Shown one piece after another: positions 32,196-42,598 of a DNA stretch of 48,311 bases. The notes under the pieces are model-generated. The model was not told the DNA's origin. It ran no database searches and saw only the letters and a list, made by a program, of their open reading frames with translations. The stretch lies in the NCBI GenBank assembly GCA_002102555.1, contig MCFL01000187.1:1-48311 (forward strand), in the 5' to 3' direction. Numbering within the stretch: the first letter of the stretch is position 1; the number at the start of each line of letters is the position of its first letter. The stretch comes from Catenaria anguillulae PL171 (Eukaryota > Blastocladiomycota > Blastocladiomycetes > Blastocladiales > Catenariaceae). Position numbers and translations under genes: made by a program.

Positions 32196-33530
32196 ATGAA
32201 CTCCACCACCCGCACCGCCCTTCGGACCTTGTCCAAACTCATATCTGAGCAGGGCGACGAAGGCGCATGGACGCTGACGCTGGCCCGCGCCCAAGATCCT
32301 GCACAAGCCTTTGCACCTGTGACCCTCGAGCTCCATGTGGTGCTCGACTGGACCGTGGCCTCGTGCACGTCTGATTCGGCGGCCATGGGGTTCATCGACG
32401 CGGGCGGCGCGGATCTCGTATGCAAAGTGTTGGCTGAGGCAACTCTGGTTGCGCCGCCCGAGCAGGTTGGGATTGCAAGCGGGAATGAAGAGACGGTGGT
32501 CGGTGCATTGGAGCAGATTCGGGTACATACGGCATCTTGTGTAACTGGCGTGGTGTTACCGCAAGCCTGACATATGTCTGATTTTGGGAAACAACAGGAT
32601 CGCTGCCTGTCCATCCTCATCAACCTGTGCCGCTTCCAGACCTCCTCATCAACGCTGCTGTCGCCACCTCACCCACTCGTCCCGTTGGCTGTGTTTTCCC
32701 TGCACAACGAGGCCGACCCATCACTTTTGCTCACGTCTCTACGCCTCATCCAAACACTTGTATCTGTCCACTCGTCCACCTCACTCGCGACCCTCCTGCC
32801 GCTGCTGTCTGCCTTGCTCGACAACACCTCGCTCGCCCACCTCCTCTTCATTGCCACACACACGCTCAACACGCGACTATTTGCAGCCACGCTGGGTGCT
32901 TTCTCACAGCTTGTATGGATCACGCACAAGCGCATGGCGCTGGGCGATGCAGACACGGGCGACGCCGAGTTTCCGGTCGTGGAACGTGCGGGCGTGCGTG
33001 CGCTTGTTGCGTACATTGTTCAAGTGATGACGGGCAACCCGGCCAGCCAAAAGATCACGCTCGAGTGGGGAGTGGGCGTTTTGGCATGTGTCGAGTGCCT
33101 GCTGACGCTGTCGCAAGTCGGACCGGCGTGGCAAGCGATTGTGTGTGCGCACGCACATGACCTGTATCACTTGTTTGCGGTGGTTTGGCCGAGCTTGGCC
33201 GTGAACAAGGAGGACAATTTGGCGAGCAAATGGATTCGGCTGGTTGCACAACTGCCGCCGGGCGGGTGGCCGCAAGTGGTTGGTGCGCTGGTCAGAGCTC
33301 GCAAGGCCGACAAGCGGGTCCAGGTGGCAATCGATTTGTGGTGCGAGGTGGCCGTCATGTACCAGTTGCCAGTCGGAATGGTGGCGGCTGTGTGTCGCGA
33401 GGTGAGTTCCGAGTCGGCAAGGCGGTTAGTGGGTGAGGTACCCGAGGCATTGGATGCAGTAGGGGAGAGGGGTGGGGCCGAGGGACAGGAGGTGGTGGAA
33501 GAGCTGGTGAGGCGGGCAAAGCAAGTGTAG
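32196..33530 (+). CDS. Helical-repeat (ARM/HEAT-like) protein of unknown function, 425 aa
   Basis: Two exons, 32196-32540 and 32598-33530, are joined over a 57-nt GTAACT..CAG intron with phase 0, restoring ASC-DRCLSILINLCRF. The start ATG at 32196 opens MNSTTRTALRTLSKLI. The whole protein is amphipathic helices rich in Leu and Ala with an armadillo-like rhythm (for example LLTSLRLIQTLVSVHSSTSL, then LLPLLSALLDNTSLAHLLFIA). No signal peptide or membrane helix is evident and no catalytic motif was recognised. An adaptor or chaperone-like role is only a guess from the fold. Confidence 0.75.
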
Positions 33531-34109
33531 GCCGATGTACACTTACTTTCTTTGATGCATTAATGTGAAATCATCCTACGTACCTGTACACATGTAAGTA
33601 TCAGCCCCAGTCTCAAACTATACAGCAAAGTTAACGGCTCTTTTCAAAAAGCGTTAAGGCGTGATTCCAATGATGCCAAAGAATTATGATGAAGTAAAGA
33701 CACATGAAGAGCACATGATAAATGAATACCGCCGGCAAGCGACTCGGCGCATTCAACTCGGCACGCCCTCTACTATCCATCGCTGCTTCCGCTTGGCCGC
33801 GGGCCCTCGGTCTCTTGTCCCGCCCGGCACCAAGGCAACCTTGCACCCCCAGCCACCAGCTGCCGCCGCCGAGCCACACTTGCTTGGCCCCGGTTTCTCT
33901 CCCTCTCGCGCTCCTCAGCAGTAGCGATAGCCCGGGAGCGCACTGGGCTATTCCCTGGCACCGGCATCGATTCAGACATCGCCGCGCCTGCTTGATCCGG
34001 CTCCACAACCGCCGCCGCAGAGTACCACCATACCATTTTGGATTTGGGGATGGCAGACCATTGAGACTCGAATAGTCATAGATATAGAACATTGATCGAC
34101 ACATCAGCA
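33531..34109. other. Intergenic
   Basis: Between two plus-strand genes. No gene is recognised; short Pro-rich frames on both strands lack conserved features. It should contain the 3' UTR of the helical-repeat gene and the promoter of the Ser/Pro-rich gene. Confidence 0.35.
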
Positions 34110-36713
34110 ATGCTGTCCGCATCCGCATCTCCTGGACCCGCCGCCGCCGCCGCCGCCACCATGACCACGCCAACCCGCCCGACCGTGCGCACTGCGTCAG
34201 TGCCACCACCACTCTCGCAGTCGCAGTCGCTCTCATTACCGCTCGATGATGGTCACCCGGCTACAACAACAACTACCGCCTTGTTGTCGCCCACAGCCTC
34301 ATCATCGTTTCCGCTGCCAGCCTCGTCTCCCCGCGAACCCAAATCTCCACCACCGCCCGCTCCCACCCCGTCGGTACTGGCGCCGCCCACACCCATCCCA
34401 TCTTACATGCAAACAACCAAATCGTTTGCCAGCCGATCACCGCAGCCCCCGTCCAGTACACCGACTCGCGCAAACTCCGTGTCAAGCTCTGTGGTTTCGT
34501 CGTCGGCCGGGTCGACATCCAAACGGCCGTCGCGGTCCACAACACGCGCATCCGACCGGTCTCGGTCACGCCCACGACAAGCCAACTCGGGTGGATCTGC
34601 TTCTTCCACGTACACACCCGCACCGGATACTCCGGCCTTGCCTGCACTCCCACCACCCACATCTCAACCGCAACCTGTTCCGGGTCCAGCCGAGCCGACC
34701 TCCGCCTCCTCATCTCCATCCCCTCCGCAACCGTCAACCGACTTTCCCTGCGCCTCATGCCGCGCCCACTATACCTCCTCCTCGCCACACACCTCCTCGC
34801 CCGCATGGACCACGGCCACGCACCACCCGCACAAACTGCACCGGCACCTGCTCGACCTACAAATCACCAACGACACGCTTGCCGTGCTCAACTCGGACCT
34901 GCAAGCCACTGTGGCGCAACAAGCGCGGTTCATTGCGCAGCTCGAGGAACACGTGGCGAGGCTGGCGGCCAAGGTCGGGAAAGAAGAGGCCGAGCTGGTT
35001 GCGCACTTGCACGACCAAGACCAAGACCAAGACGAAGTGAGTGTTGCAGACCCGCAAACCATGTCATGGTATGAGCCCGTGTCCGAGGAAAAGATTCAGG
35101 ACCATCACAAGTTGCTTGCACGCATGTGCGATCGCACGCATCGCATGTTGTATGATGCGCGCAGGGCAGTCAATCGGAATCGTGGGGACATGGAGAGCGT
35201 GAGTGTAGAGGATGATGATGACGATGACGGGAGTGGGTCCGTGACGAGCGTGGATTTTGGCGAGGGTGATGAGGACGATGAGGTGAGCGAAATTGAGGCC
35301 GACGTGGTTCCGAAAATCGTCATGCCCGCCGCTCAACCTGTTCCGGCAGCTACCGTGGCTGCGCGCGGCAGACAGCTTTCCACCTGTTCATCGATCGCAT
35401 CGTCCACTGCTGCATCGACTGCTGGCAGCAGTGCTGGGCAATTGCACTCGCTCGTGAAATCGCTCGCTTACCACATTCACTTGCTCGACTCGACGCCCCC
35501 GCCCGCACCTTCCGACTTACTTTCGCCAACATCCCGCCGCACCTCGTCATCCACCGTATCGTCGTCCCGCATCACATCGGCCCGCTCGCCCTCGCCCCTG
35601 TCGCTCACACGCACCCCCTCTGGGTTTGGCGTGCTGGGCCTGGGCGCCGTGCTCGACCTTGCGCCGCCGTCACATCACGCGCCAGCAGGTACCGGCGCTA
35701 CGGCGACCGCGGCCGCAGCACGCAAGCACCAGCTCGAGCAATGCCTTGTGATCCAACGGTGCAAAGATACCGTGATGCAACTGTGCTCGGAAACGGGCGT
35801 GCCCATGGGCGAAGTCCGTGAAATGGTGGTGGATGCGCAAATGCACGTGGCCACCAGCATGCCTGGTTCGCCCACCACACTCACAAGTGCCAGCAGATTG
35901 GCAAGTCCTGCCGTCGCGTCCCGACACCCGTCAGGGTACTACCCTGGGCGTGGCGGGCCCGCCAGTGACGGGCACTCGGTGGACGAGGACTTGGTGGATA
36001 TCCGATCGGATGCGTCGAGCACCCGGTCCAATTACTCGCGCGTCTCGTCGTCACGGTCGTTTGCGTCGTCGGACGGCGCGGGTGGCGGCGCAAGGTCGTC
36101 GTCCGTATTGGGTCCTAACGCGTCGGCATCGGCATTGGGCCGTGCGGCAGGTGCGGGCGGCGGCATGGTGTATCCTGCGGGCCTCAGCTTGGAGGAAAAG
36201 TACAGGATGCATATGGCATATCAGCAAGCGACGCAGGGCAGTGGAGCAGGCGCACGTACGGGATCCATGCCGCGGGTCGTGTTGCATGATGACGCGGACG
36301 AGGATACGGCTGCAAGGTCCATCTTGTCAGGTTCAGGTTCGGGCGTAGGCGGCGGCGGCCCGGCGTCGTCAAGTTTATCGTCGCCCACGCTGTTGCCAGA
36401 CTCGACGTCGGTCGTGTCGGGTGTGAGCGGCGGCCGGGTTGTCCGAATCAAGCATGCGGACGCTGCGTCTGTTGTGTCTGGTGGGAGCAGCGCGCCGTCC
36501 GTGTCTGGCAGATCTGCAACGGGGACTGCAACACCGTCCAGGGTGGCAAGCGTGCTGAGTGGATTCATGCCGTCATCAATCGGCACAGCAAGTCGCGTCA
36601 ATGGCAGTGAGGCGGCGGGCGATGCGTCGCCGCAGGGGTCGTCGGCGGGGCGGCCAAGAGGGCCCGGGTCCATGGTGGCGAGGGCAATCAAGGTCAGGAC
36701 GTGGATGGGGTGA
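34110..36713 (+). CDS. Large Ser/Pro-rich low-complexity protein with coiled coil, 867 aa
   Basis: A single-exon gene; ATG at 34110. Residues 1-215 are Ser/Thr/Pro-rich and probably disordered, with basic RS-like patches (SKRPSRSTTRASDRSRSR). A CxxC pair (FPCASCRAHY) is followed by a coiled coil at about 242-304 (LHRHLLDLQITNDTLAVLNS onwards), then an acidic Asp/Glu segment. A second helical region near 575-620 contains KHQLEQCLVIQRCKDTVMQLC. The C-terminal third is Ser/Gly-rich and ends basic (RAIKVRTWMG). The composition suggests a scaffold or cytoskeletal or polarity protein, but no family is recognised. Confidence 0.8.
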   Translation: MLSASASPGPAAAAAATMTTPTRPTVRTASVPPPLSQSQSLSLPLDDGHPATTTTTALLSPTASSSFPLPASSPREPKSPPPPAPTPSVLAPPTPIPSYMQTTKSFASRSPQPPSSTPTRANSVSSSVVSSSAGSTSKRPSRSTTRASDRSRSRPRQANSGGSASSTYTPAPDTPALPALPPPTSQPQPVPGPAEPTSASSSPSPPQPSTDFPCASCRAHYTSSSPHTSSPAWTTATHHPHKLHRHLLDLQITNDTLAVLNSDLQATVAQQARFIAQLEEHVARLAAKVGKEEAELVAHLHDQDQDQDEVSVADPQTMSWYEPVSEEKIQDHHKLLARMCDRTHRMLYDARRAVNRNRGDMESVSVEDDDDDDGSGSVTSVDFGEGDEDDEVSEIEADVVPKIVMPAAQPVPAATVAARGRQLSTCSSIASSTAASTAGSSAGQLHSLVKSLAYHIHLLDSTPPPAPSDLLSPTSRRTSSSTVSSSRITSARSPSPLSLTRTPSGFGVLGLGAVLDLAPPSHHAPAGTGATATAAAARKHQLEQCLVIQRCKDTVMQLCSETGVPMGEVREMVVDAQMHVATSMPGSPTTLTSASRLASPAVASRHPSGYYPGRGGPASDGHSVDEDLVDIRSDASSTRSNYSRVSSSRSFASSDGAGGGARSSSVLGPNASASALGRAAGAGGGMVYPAGLSLEEKYRMHMAYQQATQGSGAGARTGSMPRVVLHDDADEDTAARSILSGSGSGVGGGGPASSSLSSPTLLPDSTSVVSGVSGGRVVRIKHADAASVVSGGSSAPSVSGRSATGTATPSRVASVLSGFMPSSIGTASRVNGSEAAGDASPQGSSAGRPRGPGSMVARAIKVRTWMG

Positions 36714-37797
36714 GTGACAAGAGCCACAGTAACGAGGTGAGAGTTGATTCCCTATGATTTCGTTTCGGTTTTGTATTTCTTTGAACGTTTATTCACCACC
36801 ACCCCACCATCATACAGTGCACATGTATAAACAAGTCGTGTCTTTTTTTTTCATTCTTTCATACACGTTATCCATGCCTATCCATCCATCCCCGCTCGCT
36901 CTCGTCTTCATTTGGCGGAGCGAGTCACTTGACAGTGTATGTAGAACGGTCGACGTCTGACAAAGCGTTTTGGTGGTGTTCTCAGACTGAGGTGTTCCGA
37001 CGAAGCACGTCCATTGCAACCACAAGGGAACGAATCACACAGTGTAGCTGGGTGAGCCCAGCGATCGATCGATCGCAAGCGAAAGCTGTCATTTGATAGT
37101 GATATATATTGCCCAGCTCGTGTGTGCATTTGAGCGAAAATGAAATGACCTAATGTAGGAGGCGCGGGTCAAAGGCTTGAATCGAGAAGCGAGTCACGCG
37201 TCAATTGCACTTGATGAGACATTTGCATGCCGATCACTGATCATGGATGTAGTCCATTCCACAGCAGATGCGTGCTTGCTTTTTCGCTGGCCCAAGGACC
37301 AAGGCGACATCGCTGATCAATGAGCAGGCAGAGGGTTCAATAATTGCTCGCGAGTGGTGTGAAAAAACAAGGGTGGAAATTGCGACAATGTGAGTCGACC
37401 GGTCACCAAAAATAAGCAAGAGTGGGGCTGGCAGTGCATGCAACAGGCGATTGGGTGGCTTGCTTGTGATCAGAATGGAGGAAATAGGCAGAGGCAAAAG
37501 AGCGCCACCTCATTCTGTGTGTCATTTTGCGTGCACCACTCATCCACTCATCATCGCGCCGCCTCTTTTCGAAAAGGTTTCCCACACCAAACGGACATGT
37601 CAAAAGGTTGCCGTCGCCCCCGCCATCCCTAAAAGCACAGGTTATCCCAGCAAAAACGCAGCGCAACAACCCCCCTATTACCACACACATTCGACTTACT
37701 ATTTACTAGACTCCTTTCCCCATTTACCCCTCTGCCGCCTTTTTGTCCCACCCTACTCACCATCTCCCACCCATCCACCATTACCACCATCGCAACC
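36714..37797. other. Intergenic
   Basis: About 1.1 kb between two plus-strand genes. AT content rises around 36760-36860 and 37080-37130. From 37660 the plus strand becomes pyrimidine-rich (CCCACCCATCC type) up to the start codon at 37798, as in a fungal core promoter and 5' UTR. No gene is seen. Confidence 0.4.
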
Positions 37798-40201
37798 ATG
37801 TCTGCTGTCGAATCCAAGACCCCACTTGCCGTCCCGACCCTCGAGCCCGTCGCTGCCGCCCCGGCCGTTGACGAGCCCGCCTCCAAGCCCACAGAGGCCG
37901 AAACGCCCACCCCCGAAGGCGAGACAACGCCCGCTGCCGCCGACTCTGCAGCTGCCGCTCCCGCCGAAGAGGAGGCGGCCGCTGCCCCGGCCGCAACCGA
38001 AGAGGCTCCGCTCAAGAAGTCCAAGAAGGCCTCGTCGGGCGCCGGTCTGTTTGGCTCGTTGTTCCGCCGCTCAAAGGTTCTCAAGCCGGAAGAGGTGGCG
38101 CAAATTGGTGAGCAGGTTGCGGCTGAGGCTGCAAAGGAGTCGGAGGCCGCTGCTGCTGCCCCGGCCGAGCAACAAGAGGTCTCTGAGGAAAAGGCTGAGG
38201 CTGAGGAGGCTGCCGCCCGAGTGGAGGCTGAGGAGTCTGTTGCCGCCACTGTTGGTACGTCAAAACGCTGCTTAATTGTTGTTCCCACGCCTCCATTTCG
38301 CGTTGCCTGTCACTGACACAAACGGAACGCTTCCAACAGAGGAGCCCACTGCCGCTGAAGCTCAAGAAGAAGCTGCTGCTGCACCCGCCGCCATCGAGAC
38401 GTCGGAAGCCACCACGGCGTCCAAGTCGGGCAAGTCGTCCAAGGATGGATCCAAGTCGCCCATCTTTGCTCGCATCTTCAAGTCCAAGAACGGTAAGGGC
38501 AAGTCGCCCAAGTCGCCCGAGCCCGCGGCCACAGAGACCGAGGCCGTTGCTGACGAAAAGGTCGAAATCGCCATTGTCGAGTCCGATGCCGCTGCCGCCG
38601 CTCCCGCTGAGGAAGATGTGGCCGCCGTCAAGGAAACGGCCGCCGCCGAGGAGGCCGTGACCGCCGAAAAGGAGGCGGAGGCTGAGCCCGCTGCTCCTCA
38701 AGAGGAGGCGCCCAAGGCTGCGGAAGAGGCCACCGAGGCCACTGCCGTCGAAAAGGAGGCCGCACCCGTTGAGGAGGAGCACAAGGACAAGGCTCTTGAG
38801 GGCGACAAGAAGCTCAACTTGTGCGTATCCTTGCCACAAACAGTTCCTTTTTGCGTTTCTGACATGTCACTTGATTTTCATAGCTTTGGTCGCTTGACCC
38901 ACACTCTCCGCCGCAAGCCCTCCAAGCCCGACACCAAGGCCGAGGTTGACGGTGACGTTGTTGCCGAGCCCGAGGTCGATGCCGCCGAAGAGCAGCCCGC
39001 TGCCACCGAGACCGAGGCACCTGCTGCCGAGGAGGCTGCCGCCCCCGCTCAAGAAGAGGCCGCCGCTGCTGCTGCTCCCGCCGAGGAAGAGGCTGCTGCT
39101 GCCACGACCGAAGAAGTCGCCGCCGAGGAGTCGCCCAAGAAGGCCAAGCGCGAGTCTGGTCTGTTTGGTATCTTCACCTCGTTGACGCTCCGCCGTGGCG
39201 GTCCCAAGTCGCCCGAGCCCGTTGCCGAAGAGCAAGCTGCGGCTGCCGATGCTGAGCAGCAAGAAGAGGGCGCCGTTGAGGTCGAGGCTGAGCCCACGGC
39301 TGTCGTCGAGGGCGAAATTGTGTCCGAGGCCGAACCCGAGGTTGCCGCTGCCGCCGCCCCTGTTGAGGAGGCTGCTGAGCCCCAAAAGGAAAAGGCATCC
39401 AAGCCCAAGAAGCTCCGCCGCGGCTTGTCCTTGTTCCGCCGCGAGCGCAAGGCTGCCGAGCCTGCTGCCGACGAGTCGGCCGATGAGGCAGCTGCCGCTG
39501 CCCCCGCTCCCGCTGAGGAGGAGGCTGCTGCTGCTCCCGTCGCCGCCGTCACGACCGAGTCGACGCTTGGCGACGTGCTCCGTGCTGGCTACCTGCTCAA
39601 ACCCGCTGCGCTCACGCGCTCGATCCACCGCCGCCATTTCACGCTCTACTCGTCGGGAGCGCTTGCCGTGCGCACGCACTCTGCCGATGCCGCGCAACTC
39701 AAGGCTTATGCCTTGACGCACACGTCCGAGGTATCGATTCCCACTGGTGCCAAGCTCGAGTATGAGTTTGTTGTCAAGTTGACGGATCGCAAGTCGGTTG
39801 CCTTGTTGGCCAGCTCCGAGGCTGAGCGCGAGGCGTGGATTGGTGTCATTTCCGAGGTGATTGAGCTGGCAAAGGACCGCGAGGTGGCTGCGCAGCAAGC
39901 GCGCGAGATTGAGGTTGTTGTGACGCCTGCCGACGAGGAGGCGCCCGTGTCGAACGTGCAGGCCGAGGAAAAGGCGCCCGAGACGTCGGATGAGGTTGCT
40001 GCTGCGGTTCCCGCTGTCGAGGCTGAGGCGGCCGTTGAGGAGGAGACCAAGCCCGCTGAGGTTGAGGCTGAGGCTGCTCAAGTCGAGGAGCCCGCTGCCG
40101 CCGAGCCCGTTGCCGCCGTTGAGGCTGCGCAGGAGGAGGAGAGCAAGAAGCCGGAGACGCCTGCCGCCGAGGAGCCCGCATCCACGTCGGCGACTGCCTA
40201 G
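37798..40201 (+). CDS. Ala/Glu-rich PH-domain protein with five basic-hydrophobic motifs, 751 aa
   Basis: Exons 37798-38254, 38340-38820 and 38884-40201 are joined in phase (introns of 85 and 63 nt; donors GTACGT and GTGCGT). Most of the chain is highly acidic Ala/Glu/Pro sequence. Interspersed are five short basic-hydrophobic motifs: GLFGSLFRRSK (about 83-93), SPIFARIFKSK (192-202), NFFGRLTHTLRRK (312-324), SGLFGIFTSLTLRR (404-417) and KLRRGLSLFRRERK (489-502). A PH domain follows at about 545-642 (VLRAGYLLKPA..RRHFTLYSSGALAVR..EREAWIGVISEVI), including the conserved C-terminal Trp. Codon bias towards C/G-ending codons and many AAG suggests strong expression. The PH domain predicts phosphoinositide or membrane binding; the motifs might be repeated membrane or partner contacts. 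Resemblance to Meu6-like fungal PH proteins is tentative. Confidence 0.88.
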
Positions 40202-40554
40202 GAAGTGAATGTGATGCCTTTGTTGTCAGCTGTTGCTTTTCTAAATCCGTCTCACTCTTCCTCTCTTCTTGTTTTTCATTTGCGTTTATTGCACTCTTTT
40301 CTCCTTGACCCATGTGTTCATTCGTTCACTGCTGTGTCCTCTTTTTCATTCACATCCTTCATCCATTTCATGATGCCGCCTTTTTCTGTTTGTGCCCATA
40401 CATCTATAAATTTGTGATTGCCTTTCATTGTTGTCGTAAATCGGCGTCAGTGTCCGACTGTGCTGACCAAATTGGTTGAATAGGCATCGTCAACATGGGA
40501 TTCATGCCTTCGTACATGAACTAACACAACAACCACCCGCCAACACCACCCAAC
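40202..40554. other. Convergent 3' interval
   Basis: Stop codons of the PH gene (plus) and the SET/NAP gene (minus) face each other. The sequence is T-rich on the plus strand (TTTTTC runs and ATCTATAAATTTGTG), consistent with a 3' UTR. No gene is seen. Confidence 0.4.
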
Positions 40555-41439
40555 TCAGTCTGGCCTGCCCGCATTCTCTTCCTTCACCACCCCGCGTGCC
40601 TTCCAATACGCCCGCCACGCCTCCGGATACACATCCTCGGCAATGGCCGCAAACATCTCACCCAGCTCCTCGCTCACTTGTTGGTCGTGCCCGCCAAACA
40701 GCGACAGCAATCCCGCGTATGCTGCCGCGCGCTTGCTTGGATTTGCCAGCGGACGCTCTGCCGTCGTCGATAAGTCCTTGCCCGGCTTCTACACGACAGG
40801 CGTCGCCGAGTACGCGCCACCTGCGCCAGCCGACTTGGTGATGGTGAGCTTGATGTTGGTAAAGAATGGGTTGGGCGAGAAACGCAGGTCGACACATTCC
40901 CACGAGCACGCCTTCGGGGACGAGGTTGGCGACACGTCGATGAGGTGGGCGAGAAGTGGGGCGTCGTCAGTGGGCGAGAGGAAGGGGGAGATGCGCGGGT
41001 GGGAAAGGAAGACTTTTACCCAAAAGTCCTTGATCTGATGTCAAAGGGAGTCATGCAAAACCAATCGTCAGCCGACTGTGGACTCGGAGGTGGGCGAGCC
41101 GAGGGTAAGTTCATACCTTAAGACTGGCCGGCGCGCACGCAGCAATTGCACTTTCTTCGCCCAATACTTTTTTCTCACATCCTCCTTTGCGCTTTCAATG
41201 TCTTGCTGCATGTCGCCCTTGACCGCCGTCAACTCCGCTGCGATCCGACCCATGGTCGCCAGCACATGTTGGTCGCCGTCAGAGTAGTGTGAGCCGGCCG
41301 CTGGCGCGGCAATGTCGGCCGTGACAGCCAGCATCAAAGCATCGTCAGGTGTCGACGACAACGCGTCGGTTGAGCTCGAGGACGACGAGGCCAGTTGAGC
41401 TGGGTCGGCGCGAGGCGACGAGGGCGGTGACTTGTGCAT
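40555..41439 (-). CDS. SET/NAP-family histone chaperone, interrupted by an in-frame TAG
   Basis: Exon 1 (41439 to about 41117) encodes a Ser-rich leader and the NAP dimerisation helix (ELTAVKGDMQQDIESAKEDV, then KKYWAKKVQLLRARRPVLR). Exon 2 (41034-40555) encodes the earmuff core: IKDFWVKVFLSHPRIS, DDAPLLAHLIDV, NPFFTNIKLTITK, then KPGKDLS, and a helical C-terminus ending EENAGRPD. In SET/NAP proteins the KPGKDL is preceded by Trp; here that codon is TAG (40791-40789). The natural donor GTATGA at 41116 leaves a one-base phase mismatch with the CAG at 41036-41035; a GTCTTA donor at 41124 would keep frame but drop three residues. The gene is thus either a young pseudogene, an allele with two small errors, or one needing editing or readthrough. 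No acidic tail. Confidence 0.75.
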
Positions 41440-41887
41440 TGTGCAGGGTGTGTTGACTGGGACATGCAAATGGGCGTGCCGCGAGACTCACAAGAATCAA
41501 TGAAACGTCGCCAGCATGATCATGGCTTGTGAGCGAATGTACAATGTATTGGCGTGCTGTAAGTTGTCGTCAGGATCATTGAGTCAAGAAGAATAGTGCG
41601 GTGATGAGGAAGAGTACAGCAATTCAATTAGAGGAGAGGTGAATGGCAGAAAGAGGGGATGGACTCATGCAGTCCAAGTCTTGGGGAATGGGAAATTGCG
41701 GGTAGAGAAACATGTGCAACAATCAAGAGACGATGGTGACGGAGGAAAGATGAATGGATTGACAGGAAGGAGAACAACACAAAAGGGTCGAAATAGATGA
41801 CAGAATGTGCGGGAGAAAGAAGGAACACACCCATCAATTGTGATGCAAACCAAATCTATCATCAACAGGAACCTCGGAATCTCCATT
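41440..41887. other. Intergenic
   Basis: Between the SET/NAP start and the stop of the next minus-strand gene. Purine-rich on the plus strand; no gene is recognised. Confidence 0.35.
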
Positions 41888-42598
41888 CTACCTACATCCC
41901 GTCATCGGCGTCACCGGCACATGACCACCAGCAAACTTTTCCATGCCCAGAGCCCGCACCTCGGCACATTGCCCAAACGCAACCGACCGACCCGACAACA
42001 GCTCCAACAAGGCGACGTGGATGTACCCACGCAAGGCGTTCCAAGCCCCTTCACCGACGGCAATCTGCCGCACGGCGGCCTTGACATTGCCTGGTTTGGC
42101 GATCCAATCGCCCGCTTGGTTGCGGGTCACCTGTGTACATTGAACCGACCACACGTCCGGGTGCGAGGCCAACAGATACAGTTGGCGAGATAGACGAGCA
42201 ATCTTGCTTGTCTTTTCGGGAAGGATCCATTCGACGGTGCCGGAATTTGCGGCAACAAGTGCGTCGACAACTGACGCAGCAAGGAAACGTTTGCGTTCAT
42301 CCGACGCCTTGATTTACATGACGTGGAATCATATGTACATAGCGCAAGACGAGTCAGAGCGCGGCGCTTGTGTGACTATTTGAGTGATAGACAGCATTCG
42401 CACCATCAATTTGAGACGGCCCTTAAGCATGTTCCGCTTCGGCGGCTTGTTTGCGGGCTCTTTGGTATTCTTCGAAACGCGGTCAATCCCGAGAATTCGG
42501 TCCAGGCGGGCGCTTGCGGCCTCGATACGGCGCTGGCTGCTGCAGTATGCTTGAAATGATGATTGGATTGACTTGGCTTGCGCCCGTTGGAGGCTCAT
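41888..42598 (-). CDS. Hypothetical protein, member A of a tandem paralogous pair, 204 aa
   Basis: Two exons, 42598-42404 and 42307-41888, joined over a 96-nt intron (GTGCGA..AAG), phase 0. Exon 1 begins MSLQRAQAKSIQSSFQAYCS and is basic and helical. Exon 2 encodes RFLAASVVDALVAAN, then SHPDVWSVQC, IAVGEGAWNALRG and HVALLELLSGRSVAFGQC. No family is recognised. The same landmark order recurs in the gene at 44028-44577, which supports both as genuine genes. The N-terminus could be a mitochondrial presequence, but this is weak. Confidence 0.7.

Noticed and set aside
38867-40081. 404-codon minus-strand frame opposite the PH-domain gene
   Set aside because: Its Leu/Gly/Ser composition is the mirror of the Ala/Glu-rich codons on the plus strand; the plus strand has splice-consistent exons and a PH domain.
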